From positions 141,422-205,421 of the forward strand of contig JANYET010000052.1 of the NCBI GenBank assembly GCA_025359785.1: 64,000 nucleotides of DNA. Reading direction: 5' to 3'. A program made the position numbers and the translations under genes. Positions 1 to 8,320 of the stretch are shown here, in pieces. The notes beneath the pieces are model-generated. The model was given only the letters and a program-made list of their open reading frames with translations, ran no database searches and had not been told where the DNA came from. The stretch comes from Alphaproteobacteria bacterium. GTDB lineage: Bacteria; Pseudomonadota; Alphaproteobacteria; Caulobacterales; Caulobacteraceae. Within the stretch, counting starts at the first letter, position 1. Every line of letters begins with the position of its first letter.

Positions 1-1
1 G

Positions 2-103
2 TTCAACCTGCTCTACGACCGCGGCACCATGTTCGGCCTGAAGGCCGGCGGCAACATCGAGACCATCCTCAGCTCCATGCCGCCTATGGTGGCGTGGACC
101 TAG
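2..103 (+). CDS. hemF: Coproporphyrinogen III oxidase (aerobic), C-terminal end only
   Basis: The window opens inside a reading frame that encodes 33 residues and stops at TAG 101-103. The residues [17 protein letters not shown] followed by a short SSMPP segment match the strongly conserved C-terminus of oxygen-dependent coproporphyrinogen III oxidase. That enzyme decarboxylates coproporphyrinogen III to protoporphyrinogen IX in heme synthesis. Start and catalytic core lie outside the window. The 3' end overlaps the convergent membrane-protein gene by 20 bases. Confidence 0.85.
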   Translation, partial: FNLLYDRGTMFGLKAGGNIETILSSMPPMVAWT

Positions 104-512
104 GCCGCCGCGCGGGCTTGAGCGCCAGCAGACAGAGCCCGCAACCCACCGCCGAGGCCGCGCCCATGCCGACCCGCTCGCCCTCAGTCTGCGCCGCGAG
201 GTTGGCGAGGGTGTTGAGGAACAGCTGGGCGGCCAGGAAGACGTTGAAGATCACGAACGGCAGGCCCGGCAGCGCCCGGCCCCAGTCTCCGGCCCGAACC
301 GCCATGATCGCGGCGGCGACCAGCAGATAGACGCCGGCCCCCGCGCTGCTCCACCGCAGCGCCGCCGGCAGCACCGCGCTCGATCCGCCCCAGGCGACCT
401 GGCCGAACGGCGCGCCCAGCGCCAGCGCCAGCTGGAACAGCGCGAACGCCACGCAGAACACCGCCGCGCCGCGTGCCGCCCATCGGCGGACGGGGGTGAT
501 CGTCGCGTTCAT
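84..512 (-). CDS. Small four-helix membrane protein, function unknown
   Basis: A 142-residue protein with four hydrophobic stretches at about residues 14-35, 55-72, 80-102 and 113-130 and a basic, proline-rich tail. Its ATG overlaps the TGA of the upstream glutamine amidotransferase gene (ATGA, 509-512), so it is probably translated from the same minus-strand message that starts at the DUF1285 gene. It converges on and overlaps the end of hemF. No catalytic motif is visible and I do not recognise the family. Confidence 0.65.
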   Translation of the reverse strand: MNATITPVRRWAARGAAVFCVAFALFQLALALGAPFGQVAWGGSSAVLPAALRWSSAGAGVYLLVAAAIMAVRAGDWGRALPGLPFVIFNVFLAAQLFLNTLANLAAQTEGERVGMGAASAVGCGLCLLALKPARRPRSTPP

Positions 513-1207
513 GCCGCACCTTCCAAGAAGGCCTTGATCCAGCCGCCCACCCGGGCGCGGTCGTCCGGCCCCGCGTAGCTGGCGACCGCGCGGTCGGCGT
601 CCTCAGCCGTATAGACCCCCTCGCGCCGGTGTTCGATCAGGTCCAGCGCATAGGCCGGCTCGAACTCCGGGTGCGGCTGCATCGAGATCGCCCGCTCGCC
701 AGGCCAGACCAGCCCCGCGAACGGCGTGAAGTCGCTCGCCGCCCAGACCTCGGCCCCGGGCGGCAGGCTCACTACCTGATCCTGGTGCGAGGCCGGCAGG
801 CGGATTGTCTCGGCCGAATCCATCCACGGCGCGCGGGTCAGCACCCGGTAGTCGTGCTCGCCCAGGCTCCAGCCCTTGGGCGACTTGATGACCTCGCCTC
901 CAAACGCCTGCGCCATCAGCTGGTGACCCAGGCACACCCCCACCAGCGCGGCGCGACCCCGCGCGGCCCGCAGGAAGTCCATGGCAGCCCCGATCCAGGG
1001 GTCGGTCTCATAGACGCCCGCCGCGCCACCCGTGAGCAGATAGGCGTCGCAGGCCGTAGGGCTGTCCGGCAGCTCGCCCTCGTCGGCGGCGAAGACGTTG
1101 TAGTCATAACCCTCGCCCAGCAGCCGCTGGAACATCTCCGGATAGGTCCCGAACCGCGGGATCGCCGCCATCGGCGGTCGGCCGGTCTTGAGGATACCGA
1201 GTTTCAA
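509..1207 (-). CDS. Class I glutamine amidotransferase, GMP-synthase type domain
   Basis: A 232-residue stand-alone glutamine amidotransferase. The nucleophile elbow GVCLGHQ gives Cys92, and MQPHPEFEP gives His179 and Glu181, so the Cys-His-Glu triad is complete. The domain releases ammonia from glutamine or acts as a gamma-glutamyl hydrolase; the acceptor is not evident. I place the start at TTG 1205-1207 because the protein then begins MKLGILKTG, normal for the fold, and because this TTG overlaps the cca stop codon (TTGA), the pattern of translational coupling. A reading frame is open further upstream, but that part is antisense-like sequence inside cca. Downstream it couples to the membrane protein through ATGA. 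Confidence 0.85.
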   Translation of the reverse strand: MKLGILKTGRPPMAAIPRFGTYPEMFQRLLGEGYDYNVFAADEGELPDSPTACDAYLLTGGAAGVYETDPWIGAAMDFLRAARGRAALVGVCLGHQLMAQAFGGEVIKSPKGWSLGEHDYRVLTRAPWMDSAETIRLPASHQDQVVSLPPGAEVWAASDFTPFAGLVWPGERAISMQPHPEFEPAYALDLIEHRREGVYTAEDADRAVASYAGPDDRARVGGWIKAFLEGAA

Positions 1208-2454
1208 AAAGCCATCCCCTGAACCACCGACTTCAGCTTCTCGATCGTCGACATCCTGTCGTCGAGGAAGTCGTGGTCGATCCACCAGGCCTCGACCTCG
1301 GCCAGAACCTGGCCGACCATCGGGCCCTTGGGCGCGCCGGCGGCGATCACGTCGCGGCCGGTCAGCGGGAAGGCGGGCGCGGTCCAGCCTTCGCCCAGTG
1401 CGATCATGCCCCGCCATTGCGGTGTCGTGGCGGTGCGATCAGCGCGCGCCCAGGCGAGCTTGGCGCGGTCGCGGAACACCTGATGGCCCTGGTGGTAGAG
1501 CGCGCGGCGGATCTCCCGGGGGCTCATCCAGCTCTTGAGGACCGGCGTAGGCGCCAGCGCCGCGGCGATCCGGTCGCGCTCGGCATTGGACAGCCGTAGG
1601 CGCTCGGCGAAGGCCACGGCGCCGAACTGATCGTCAGGCAGCAGGCTCGCCAGCCGCAGCACCGCGTCGGTCTCGAACAGCTGGTCCTCCTCGATAGCCA
1701 CAAGCCCATCGAACCGGGCCAGATCGATGGGTCCCGGCAGGATCTCGCCGAGCACGCCGGTGCGGGCCATCAGCGCGACCGCCGCGCGGGGATCGGGCGC
1801 GGCCAGCAGCTTCAGAAGCTCCTTGGAGACCCGCTCGGCCGACAGCGTTGCAAGGTCGCCGCGCAGGCTCTCACAGGCCGCCAGCGCGGCGGCGTCGGCG
1901 GGCTCGACGCCGTACCAGGCGAAAAACCGGAAGAACCGCAGGATGCGCAGGAAATCCTCCCGCACTCGGTCCTCGGCCTCGCCCACGAAGACGATCCGTC
2001 CGGCCCGCGCGTCGGCGACGCCGTGCCCGGTGGGGTCGAAGATCGTCCCGTCGCGGCGGGCGTAGAGGCTGTTCAGGGTGAAATCGCGGCGCTGGGCGTC
2101 CTCATCCCAGTCGTCGGTGAAGGCCACCACGGCACGGCGGCCGTCGGTCGTCACGTCGCGGCGAAGCGTGGTGATCTCAAAGGGCTTGCCGCCGCTGATC
2201 GCCGTCACCGTGCCGTGCTCGATGCCGGTCGGGACCGCCTTCAGCCCCGCGGCCTTCAGCGCCGCCGTTACCTGGTCGGGCGCCAGCCGCGTGGCGATGT
2301 CGATGTCGCTGACCGGCTGACCGATCAGGCTGTTGCGCACACAGCCGCCGACATACCGCGCGCAGTCCGCCCCGCCGACCGCCTCCAGGGAGTCGAACAC
2401 CGCCACCGTCTGCGGCGCGGTCATCCAGGGGCGCGGGCCGAGGGTCTCGCTCAT
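1204..2454 (-). CDS. cca: CCA tRNA nucleotidyltransferase
   Basis: A 416-residue class II polynucleotide-polymerase-family enzyme that adds or repairs the CCA end of tRNAs. The N-terminal part shows the flexible loop and G-G-x-x-R element (YVGGCVRNSLIG) followed by the two metal-binding aspartates in SDIDIATRL; an RRDFTLNSLY motif follows, then an RNA-binding helical region (FLRILRFFRFFAWYG). The start is the ATG at 2452-2454, which gives MSETLGP and overlaps the stop of the DUF6111 gene by four bases; the frame is open further upstream but that part is not protein-like. The gene sits in a DUF1285-Nudix-DUF6111-cca operon. It overlaps the TTG start of the amidotransferase gene. Confidence 0.93.
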   Translation of the reverse strand: MSETLGPRPWMTAPQTVAVFDSLEAVGGADCARYVGGCVRNSLIGQPVSDIDIATRLAPDQVTAALKAAGLKAVPTGIEHGTVTAISGGKPFEITTLRRDVTTDGRRAVVAFTDDWDEDAQRRDFTLNSLYARRDGTIFDPTGHGVADARAGRIVFVGEAEDRVREDFLRILRFFRFFAWYGVEPADAAALAACESLRGDLATLSAERVSKELLKLLAAPDPRAAVALMARTGVLGEILPGPIDLARFDGLVAIEEDQLFETDAVLRLASLLPDDQFGAVAFAERLRLSNAERDRIAAALAPTPVLKSWMSPREIRRALYHQGHQVFRDRAKLAWARADRTATTPQWRGMIALGEGWTAPAFPLTGRDVIAAGAPKGPMVGQVLAEVEAWWIDHDFLDDRMSTIEKLKSVVQGMAF

Positions 2455-2735
2455 CGCGGCGGCGCAGGGGCTGCGGGCGACGAGGGGCGCGTTTCGAAAT
2501 AGCCCTTGCTCACGGAGCCGTCGGCTGTGACCTCGCCCGGCACATAGCGCTTCTGCCGGTTGTCCGGGTGGAAGGCGACGGTGGCGGCCAGCGACAGACC
2601 GAACAGCAGCGCGCCAGCCGTCACCAGCCAGGCATAGGGCGTCGAGCCCATCTCGCGGCCCGAACGCCGGGCGACCTCGCGCCAGACGAACCACACCGCG
2701 AAGGGCACGGCGAACAGCAGCAGGCGGATGATCAC
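2451..2735 (-). CDS. DUF6111-like small membrane protein
   Basis: A 94-residue protein with two membrane helices (about residues 3-15 and 32-52) separated by a basic loop (WREVARRSGRE), followed by a soluble tail ending in proline and alanine. The start is GTG 2733-2735, giving MIIRLLLFAVPF; an ATG further upstream would add residues antisense to the Nudix gene. The start lies 4 bp after the Nudix stop and the stop overlaps the cca ATG. Proteins like this accompany Nudix and cca genes in Caulobacterales and related orders. The function is unknown. Confidence 0.75.
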   Translation of the reverse strand: MIIRLLLFAVPFAVWFVWREVARRSGREMGSTPYAWLVTAGALLFGLSLAATVAFHPDNRQKRYVPGEVTADGSVSKGYFETRPSSPAAPAPPR

Positions 2736-2739
2736 GACC

Positions 2740-3393
2740 CTAGGCAACGGCGGCTCCGTACAGGCGCTCGTAGAGCGCGCGCAGCATGCCCGCCGTCGCG
2801 CCCCAGATGAACCGGTCCTCATGGGTATAGGCGTAGAAGCGGCGCTTTTCACCGGACGGCAGTTCGCGCTCATGTTCCTCGAGGTTCGCCGGGTCCATCA
2901 GGAACCCGAAGGGCGTCTCGAAGATGTCGGCCACCTCGTCCGGATTGGCCTCCAGCTTGAAGCCCGGCCGCACGAAGCCGACCACCGGGGTGATCAGATA
3001 GCCGGTGCCGGTGCGGTAGGGTGTCGACAGCCCCACGACGCTGACGAAACGCGGCTCCAGTCCGATCTCCTCATGGGCTTCGCGCAGCGCGGTCTGCCAG
3101 GGCGTCTCGCCGGGATCGCGCCGACCGCCCGGCAGGGCCACCTGACCGGTATGCCGGCGCAGCGTGTCGGACCGCCGTGTCAGGATCACCGACAAGCCCG
3201 CGTCGCGCTCCACCAGGGCGATCAGCACCGAGGCCGGCGTCAGCGGCCCGTCGGCCTCGGTCGGGCCGTAGGCCTTGGAGAGATCGAAATCGGAAGTGAT
3301 CGCGCCCAGCTGCGACGGGTCATGCGCCTCCAACGGGTCGAGGTGATCGCCGATCCAGTCCCGCAGGTCGCCGCGTCCGCCGGCCAGGCTCAC
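2740..3393 (-). CDS. Nudix hydrolase, CoA pyrophosphatase type
   Basis: A 217-residue Nudix protein. The Nudix box runs from residue 90 to 112 (GGRRDPGETPWQ followed by REAHEEIG), with REAHEE providing the metal-binding glutamates. It is preceded by LTRRSDTLRRHTGQVALPGG, which fits the UPF0035 signature found in CoA and acyl-CoA diphosphatases (YeaB/NUDT7 group). The likely reaction is cleavage of CoA to adenosine 3',5'-bisphosphate and phosphopantetheine. The start is GTG at 3391-3393. It lies 12 bp after the DUF1285 gene and 4 bp before the DUF6111 start. Confidence 0.87.
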   Translation of the reverse strand: MSLAGGRGDLRDWIGDHLDPLEAHDPSQLGAITSDFDLSKAYGPTEADGPLTPASVLIALVERDAGLSVILTRRSDTLRRHTGQVALPGGRRDPGETPWQTALREAHEEIGLEPRFVSVVGLSTPYRTGTGYLITPVVGFVRPGFKLEANPDEVADIFETPFGFLMDPANLEEHERELPSGEKRRFYAYTHEDRFIWGATAGMLRALYERLYGAAVA

Positions 3394-3405
3394 GGCCGAT
3401 GAGCC

Positions 3406-3978
3406 CTAAACCTGGTGGGCATGGGGAGGTCCGACCGGATACCAGGCCCCGTTCGACGCCACGCCCAGTGTCGGGCCGTCCGGCGTCTCGCGCTCCTGCG
3501 CCATCTCCACCAGTTCGTAGAACACCGGCCGGGCGATCAGCGCCTCCAGGCCCCGCCGTACATGGACATAGGGCCGGGGCTCGCCATCCTTGCCCATCTC
3601 CACGCGAATGTAGTTCTCCGGGCCCGCCTCGACCTCGTCGCCGACGTTGGTGAGGAACGTCAGTGCGTCTCCCACCCGGTCCACCCGCGTGGCGATGAAC
3701 GGCGCGTCCTCGACGGTGATCTTCATCTTCTCGACAGGCGTCACCAGGTGGATGCCGTCCGGGTCCTTCCTTAGAACCGTCGAGAACAGCCGCACCAGCG
3801 CCTCGCGGCCGATCGGCGTGCCTTCGTGGAACCAGACGCCGTCCTTGCGGATGACGATGTCGATCTCGCCGCAGTGGGCCGGGTTCCACAGGTGAACCGG
3901 CGGCAGGCCCCTGCCCGGCGCCTGTTTGGCGGCAGCCACAATTCCCTCAAGTCCCGGTCTTACCGCCTCGTCCGCCAT
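3406..3978 (-). CDS. DUF1285 family protein
   Basis: A 190-residue cytosolic protein with a WNPAHCGEIDIVIRKDGVWFH segment early on and a YVHVRRGLEALIARPVFYEL segment near the C-terminus, both typical of DUF1285. No signal peptide or membrane helix is present. The ATG at 3976-3978 gives MADEAVRPG and is preferred over an upstream in-frame codon. This is the first gene of the DUF1285-Nudix-DUF6111-cca run. The molecular function of the family is not known to me. Confidence 0.83.
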   Translation of the reverse strand: MADEAVRPGLEGIVAAAKQAPGRGLPPVHLWNPAHCGEIDIVIRKDGVWFHEGTPIGREALVRLFSTVLRKDPDGIHLVTPVEKMKITVEDAPFIATRVDRVGDALTFLTNVGDEVEAGPENYIRVEMGKDGEPRPYVHVRRGLEALIARPVFYELVEMAQERETPDGPTLGVASNGAWYPVGPPHAHQV

Positions 3979-4010
3979 GCTGGACAAGGTAGGCGTGCGC
4001 GCCGTCGGTC

Positions 4011-4535
4011 TCAAGCGGGCTCGATAAGCCCGACCAGCGGATCAGGGTCGTTGGCTAGGGCGCGGACCAGGACGCGGCGCTGATCCACCGGACCCGGCAG
4101 CACCACCTGCCGCCCCGGCGCGGCGGCGAAGCCGACCCGGCTGAAATAGGGCTCGTCACCCACCAGCACGACATGGCTCTCGCCGGCGGCGAGCGCGGTC
4201 TCGCAGGCGCGGTCGATCATCCGCGCGCCGAAGCCGGCGTTGCGCTCCCCCTGTTCCACGGCGAAGGGCCCCAGGAACATGACGCGTCTGCCGCCGACGC
4301 GCACATGCCACATCCGCGCGCAGCCGAGGATGCGGCTCCCCTTGCCTGTGTCGGGGCTCCAGGCACAGACCGACATTTCGGTTGCGAAGGTCGCGAACTC
4401 GCGGACCCGCTCGGAGACCTTGGCATAGCGGCCGGGGCCGAAGGCGCGCGCGATCAGGGCGTCGACCAGGGGGCCGTCCTGCGGCCGTTCGGATTGCAGG
4501 ATGATCGCCGGCGGCGCGGCGGGTTGGACGGACAT
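4011..4535 (-). CDS. GNAT family N-acetyltransferase (YhbS-like)
   Basis: A 174-residue acetyltransferase. The fold is recognisable from LGPFAVEQGERNAGFGARMI, which carries the acetyl-CoA loop (R/Q-x-x-G-x-G/A, here ERNAGFG), and from VLVGDEPYFSRVGF near the C-terminus, characteristic of the YhbS branch. It probably transfers an acetyl group from acetyl-CoA to a small amine or peptide; the acceptor is unknown. I use the ATG at 4533-4535 (MSVQPAAPP). The stop lies 32 bp before the DUF1285 start, so it may lead that operon. Confidence 0.85.
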   Translation of the reverse strand: MSVQPAAPPAIILQSERPQDGPLVDALIARAFGPGRYAKVSERVREFATFATEMSVCAWSPDTGKGSRILGCARMWHVRVGGRRVMFLGPFAVEQGERNAGFGARMIDRACETALAAGESHVVLVGDEPYFSRVGFAAAPGRQVVLPGPVDQRRVLVRALANDPDPLVGLIEPA

Positions 4536-4761
4536 GACTGGGAACAACTCGACTTCGAGGAACTCGGATGGCCCGGGCGCGCATTCGCGTCGTCCGGAGA
4601 CGGATCAGATGGCGCTGTTCAGGCGCCCGGTTCGTCGAAGTCGTCGCATGGCGCTAGAGCCCCTTGGTCGAGGCCGGCGCAATTAGAGCCTTAGCGCGCC
4701 GGGGTCAACGGCTCCCCCAGGGATCGCGGGGGTCGCGGGGGTCGCTCCACTCGTCAAGGCG

Positions 4762-5388
4762 CTAGCCGTGGACCAACCTGCGCCGGCGCAGGGCGACGCC
4801 CGCCAGGCCAAAGCCCGCAATCAGCAGCGCCCAGGTCGCCGGCTCTGGTACGCCCGCGGCAGCATAGGCGTAAGTGACGTTGATCGTGCCGGGCACGAAC
4901 GCCAGGGGCGTGAGCACGAGCTCCGGAGCGGCCCAGGTCTGGCCGTTGGCGAAGGTTGGACAGCTCACCAGCGTCGAATTGACTTCACAACGGGTGTCGC
5001 CCAGGTCACCCGGAACAGGCCCGCCGCCATAGATCAGAATCCGCGTGGTCCCCCGGTTCCCGCTCGGCCGCAGAACGACTTCCGCCTGGCCGTTCCCGAC
5101 ACCGGGATCGCTCCAGAAACCCCCGCCTGAGTCGAAGGTGATATTGTAGGGGTCTGCCGCCAGGCCGACATACAGGGGGAGCTCGGGCGTCTCCCAGGTC
5201 TGATCGAGGCCATTCAGCTCATCGAGGCCAGTGACGGAATAACTGAAGCCGCCAACCTGGAAGTCGATATTTACCGTCGTCGCCGACGTCCTGACGATGG
5301 TCAGGAAATCGGCCCCCGCCGCCGAACCTGCGACCGCGGCTAGGGTGATCGCCCCGGCGAGCCCAAGTGCGAATGCCTGCGAACTCAT
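4762..5388 (-). CDS. PEPxxWA-CTERM sorting domain protein
   Basis: A 208-residue exported protein. A signal peptide covers about residues 1-25 (alanine-rich, ending near GSAAGA). The middle is glycine- and threonine-rich predicted beta structure with two cysteines. The C-terminus has the complete sorting signal: VPEPATWALLIAGFG, a hydrophobic helix and an RRRR cluster. Such signals are recognised by an exosortase-type enzyme at the inner membrane, but none is encoded here. The start ATG has AAGGGA eight bases upstream. A LuxR-type regulator gene lies upstream on the same strand. The specific function is unknown. Confidence 0.85.
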   Translation of the reverse strand: MSSQAFALGLAGAITLAAVAGSAAGADFLTIVRTSATTVNIDFQVGGFSYSVTGLDELNGLDQTWETPELPLYVGLAADPYNITFDSGGGFWSDPGVGNGQAEVVLRPSGNRGTTRILIYGGGPVPGDLGDTRCEVNSTLVSCPTFANGQTWAAPELVLTPLAFVPGTINVTYAYAAAGVPEPATWALLIAGFGLAGVALRRRRLVHG

Positions 5389-5521
5389 TGAACTGTTCCC
5401 TTAGGGGCCAGCCGTCGCGGCTCCCCGTGGGCCTATTTCTAAGGCTGCCGCGGCACAGTTCATCCCTCGAATAGGGTACGGATCTGAAGTCTTTTGCGCG
5501 TCACAGGCGAGTGCGGCGGCG

Positions 5522-5902
5522 CTAGCCGCGCGGCACCAGCGCCGCCAGCGCGACCTGGCGCTTGACGCCGGTCTTGGCGAACACCGCCTTCAGCTGGCTG
5601 CGCGCCGTGCCGACGCTGACGCTGAACAGTTCGGCATAGCTGGCGAGCGATCCGCCGTCGGCCAGGTGGATCGCCAGCCTGGCCTCGACGGGGGTCAGAC
5701 CCCAGCTGGCCGCCAGCGTCTCGCGCCGACGATCGTCGCGTTCGGCGAAGGCCTCGTCCATGGCCGCCCGCCTGCGGCGAAACTCCGGGCTCATCGCCGC
5801 GCTAGCCTCCTCCAGGCGGCGCGCGATGCTCGGGTAGAGCTCGGCATAGGCCGCCAACGCGCGATCTAGGCGGTTGATGGGCTTGGGCGTATCGTCGTTC
5901 AT
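5522..5902 (-). CDS. LuxR-type helix-turn-helix regulator (short)
   Basis: A 126-residue protein with a C-terminal helix-turn-helix of the LuxR/GerE type at about residues 70-123. The hallmarks are GLTPVEARLAIHLADGGS, SVSVGTARSQLKAVFAKTG and a final RQVALAALV. The N-terminal 65 residues are helical and charged with no receiver or ligand domain. The ATG at 5900-5902 is chosen (MNDDTPKP). It lies 133 bp upstream of, and on the same strand as, the PEPxxWA-CTERM gene, so it may control that gene. It is divergent from the esterase gene, with only 34 bp between the two starts. Confidence 0.82.
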   Translation of the reverse strand: MNDDTPKPINRLDRALAAYAELYPSIARRLEEASAAMSPEFRRRRAAMDEAFAERDDRRRETLAASWGLTPVEARLAIHLADGGSLASYAELFSVSVGTARSQLKAVFAKTGVKRQVALAALVPRG

Positions 5903-5936
5903 CGAATGACCACGGGTCGGTGATACGAGCCCCAGC

Positions 5937-6986
5937 ATGGACGCAACTTCGACCGCAGGCCAGCCTGGCTCGACGCCGCTCGCGCCCGGCGTTCGCCTGG
6001 TCGACATGGATGGCCTGACGGGCGGCTTCGACCGGCTCAGGCTGATGGCCCGCCGTCTGCGCTTTCGCTATCAGCAGCTGCTGCTGACCATCGGCCTGCG
6101 CCACGCCATCAAGCTCTGGCTCACCGACCGCGAGGCGGCCATGGCCTTCCTGGCCCGTGGCCGGACGAACCATGCCAGGGGCGACGCGGCTTTGTCGGCC
6201 ATGGGCGACGCCAACGCTGTCCGCATCGCCCCGCCGCATTCGCCGCTCGCCGCGCCGCCCGCGCCCAGCGAATGGTTCGCCCCGCACAAGGGCGAGCCGG
6301 TGGGCTTTGTCTTCTACGTCCACGGCGGCTCGTTCATCGCCGAGCGCAGCGCCAGGCTCACCGCCATGGTCGCCCGCTTCGCCGCCCGGGCGAACGCGCG
6401 GGTCTTCGCGCCGTCCTATCGCTTGGCGCCGGAACATCCCTGCCCGGCCGCCGTCGAGGACATCGCCGCGTCGTACCGGTGGTTCCGCGAGACCTGGCCG
6501 GACGAACCGGTGGTCTGCCTGGCCGACTCCGCCGGCTCCGCCATCCTGCTGGCCGCTCTGCAGAGGGTCCGAGACGAGGGCGAAACCCTACCGGACGGCG
6601 TGGTGCTGCTGTCGCCCTGGGCGGACCTGTCGCTGCAGAGCTGGTCGGTGGTCGCCGCCTCGATGACCGGCACGACGGGGTCCAACATGGAGGCCCTGGC
6701 GCTGATGGCGCACCTCTACCTGCAGGGCCGCTCGGCGACCGACCCGGTGGCCTCGCCGCTGTTCGGCGACTTCTCCGGCTTCCCGCCGATGCTGATCCAC
6801 GCCTCGAAGGGTGACATACTCTACGACGACGCGGTGCGGCTGGCGGACCGGATGCGCGAGGCCGGCGGCGACCTCACGGTCCGCCTCTGGGCCGCCGAGA
6901 CACACGTCTGGGAGGCCGGCAATTCCAGCAAGGCGCGAGAATCCATCGACCTCGCCGCCGATTTCATCCAGCGCTGCCTGGACTAG
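5937..6986 (+). CDS. Alpha/beta hydrolase, hormone-sensitive-lipase-like esterase
   Basis: A 349-residue esterase of the HSL (bacterial family IV) type. The oxyanion motif is HGGSF, where HGGG is usual. The nucleophile region reads LADSAGSA, where GDSAGG is usual, still placing a serine after the aspartate. The acid is in KGDILYDDA and the histidine in ETHVWEA near the C-terminus, so the Ser-Asp-His triad appears complete. It likely hydrolyses short-chain acyl esters in the cytoplasm; no signal peptide is seen. It is divergent from the LuxR-type gene and is followed after 31 bp by an MFS transporter. Confidence 0.87.
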   Translation: MDATSTAGQPGSTPLAPGVRLVDMDGLTGGFDRLRLMARRLRFRYQQLLLTIGLRHAIKLWLTDREAAMAFLARGRTNHARGDAALSAMGDANAVRIAPPHSPLAAPPAPSEWFAPHKGEPVGFVFYVHGGSFIAERSARLTAMVARFAARANARVFAPSYRLAPEHPCPAAVEDIAASYRWFRETWPDEPVVCLADSAGSAILLAALQRVRDEGETLPDGVVLLSPWADLSLQSWSVVAASMTGTTGSNMEALALMAHLYLQGRSATDPVASPLFGDFSGFPPMLIHASKGDILYDDAVRLADRMREAGGDLTVRLWAAETHVWEAGNSSKARESIDLAADFIQRCLD

Positions 6987-7017
6987 CCCCACGCCGCAGG
7001 GCAGGCTTGGCCGGTAA

Positions 7018-8289
7018 ATGGCCGAGACCCCTCCCGACACTGTCGCCCCTTCTGACATCGTTCCGTCAGCCCGCGCGCTCCTGAAGGAGCGCGACTACCT
7101 GCTGTTCTGGGCCTCGCGCTGGACCGGCAGCTTCGCCGCCCAGATCCAGAGCGTCGCCATGGGCTGGCAGATGTACGCGATCGCGCGGCTGACCCGCACG
7201 GTGGCCGAGAGCGCCTTCCTGGTCGGCATGATCGGGCTGGCCGCCTTTATCCCGGTCTTTCTGCTGGCCCTGCCAGCCGGGGAGACCGCCGACCGCCACA
7301 ACCGCAAGACCGTGCTGCTGATCTGTTTCGCCGGCGAGACCGCCACCGTCCTGACCCTGGCCGTCGCCACCTGGCAGGGCTGGGCGTCGGTCCCCCTGCT
7401 GCTGGTCGTGGGCTTCCTGTTCGGGACGGCGCGAGCCTTCTTTGCCCCGGCCAGCACCGCGCTCGGCCCCATGCTGGTGCCGCGCGCCCTGCTGCCGCGC
7501 GCCATCGCCTGGAATTCGCTGGCCTGGCAGACCGCCTCGATCATCGGCCCGGCGGCCGGCGGCCTGCTGGTCGCCAAGTCCCCGACCTACGCTTATTTCA
7601 CGACCTTCGGCCTCTACCTGGTGGCCGCGCTGGCGACCTTCCTGATCCGCAAGAATGCTCAGCCGGTGGTCAATCCGGGTTCGCGCTGGACCCTGATGAA
7701 GGAGGGCCTGGCCTATGTCTGGAACCAGAAGATCGTGTTCGGCGCGATCAGCCTCGACCTCTTCGCGGTGCTGCTGGGCGGCGCCACCGCCCTGCTCCCG
7801 GTGTTCGCCCGCGACATCTTGCAGGTCGGCCCGCAAGGCTTCGGCATCCTGCGGTCGGGCCCGGCGATCGGCGCCACGGTCGTGGCCCTGCTGCTGGCCG
7901 CCAATCCGATCCGCCATAAGGCCGGGCTGTTCATGTTCGGGGGCGTTGCGGTGTTCGGCCTGGCAACCTGCCTCTTCGCCGTGTCCAGGAGCCTGTGGCT
8001 CTCGGTGGCGGCGCTGGCCGTGCTGGGCGGCGCGGACATGCTCAGTGTCTACGTCCGCCAGACCCTCGTCCAGCTGGTGACGCCCGACGCCATGCGCGGC
8101 CGGGTGGCCGCCGTCTCCTCGGTGTTCATCGGCGCTTCCAACGAACTCGGCGAGTTCGAAAGCGGCGTCGTCGCCCGCTTCCTGGGTCCGGTCGGCGCGG
8201 CCATCTTCGGCGGCGTCGGCGCGCTGATCGTCACCGGCGCCTGGGCTGGCCTGTTTCCCGCCTTGCGCAAGGCCGACCGCCTCGAATAA
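7018..8289 (+). CDS. MFS transporter, EntS/MFS_3-like exporter
   Basis: A 423-residue major facilitator with about 12 membrane helices. The first helix begins YLLFWASRWTGSFAAQIQSV, and the motif-A region between helices 2 and 3 reads ALPAGETADRHNRKTVL, where the G-x-x-x-D-R-x-x-R/K pattern is clear. Helix 4 carries GTARAFFAPAS. These features match the enterobactin-exporter-like MFS_3 group, so export of a small molecule is likely; the substrate is unknown. It lies between the esterase and SDR genes on the same strand with short gaps, suggesting one transcript. Confidence 0.88.
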   Translation: MAETPPDTVAPSDIVPSARALLKERDYLLFWASRWTGSFAAQIQSVAMGWQMYAIARLTRTVAESAFLVGMIGLAAFIPVFLLALPAGETADRHNRKTVLLICFAGETATVLTLAVATWQGWASVPLLLVVGFLFGTARAFFAPASTALGPMLVPRALLPRAIAWNSLAWQTASIIGPAAGGLLVAKSPTYAYFTTFGLYLVAALATFLIRKNAQPVVNPGSRWTLMKEGLAYVWNQKIVFGAISLDLFAVLLGGATALLPVFARDILQVGPQGFGILRSGPAIGATVVALLLAANPIRHKAGLFMFGGVAVFGLATCLFAVSRSLWLSVAALAVLGGADMLSVYVRQTLVQLVTPDAMRGRVAAVSSVFIGASNELGEFESGVVARFLGPVGAAIFGGVGALIVTGAWAGLFPALRKADRLE

Positions 8290-8320
8290 CTGTGGCCCTA
8301 TAATCCTAGGGAGAATTCAG

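Noticed and set aside
4536..4761. A small gene or RNA in the 226-bp gap
   Set aside because: No frame with a plausible start and composition was found; only short G-rich direct repeats (GCGGGGGTC twice near 4725-4745) are visible.
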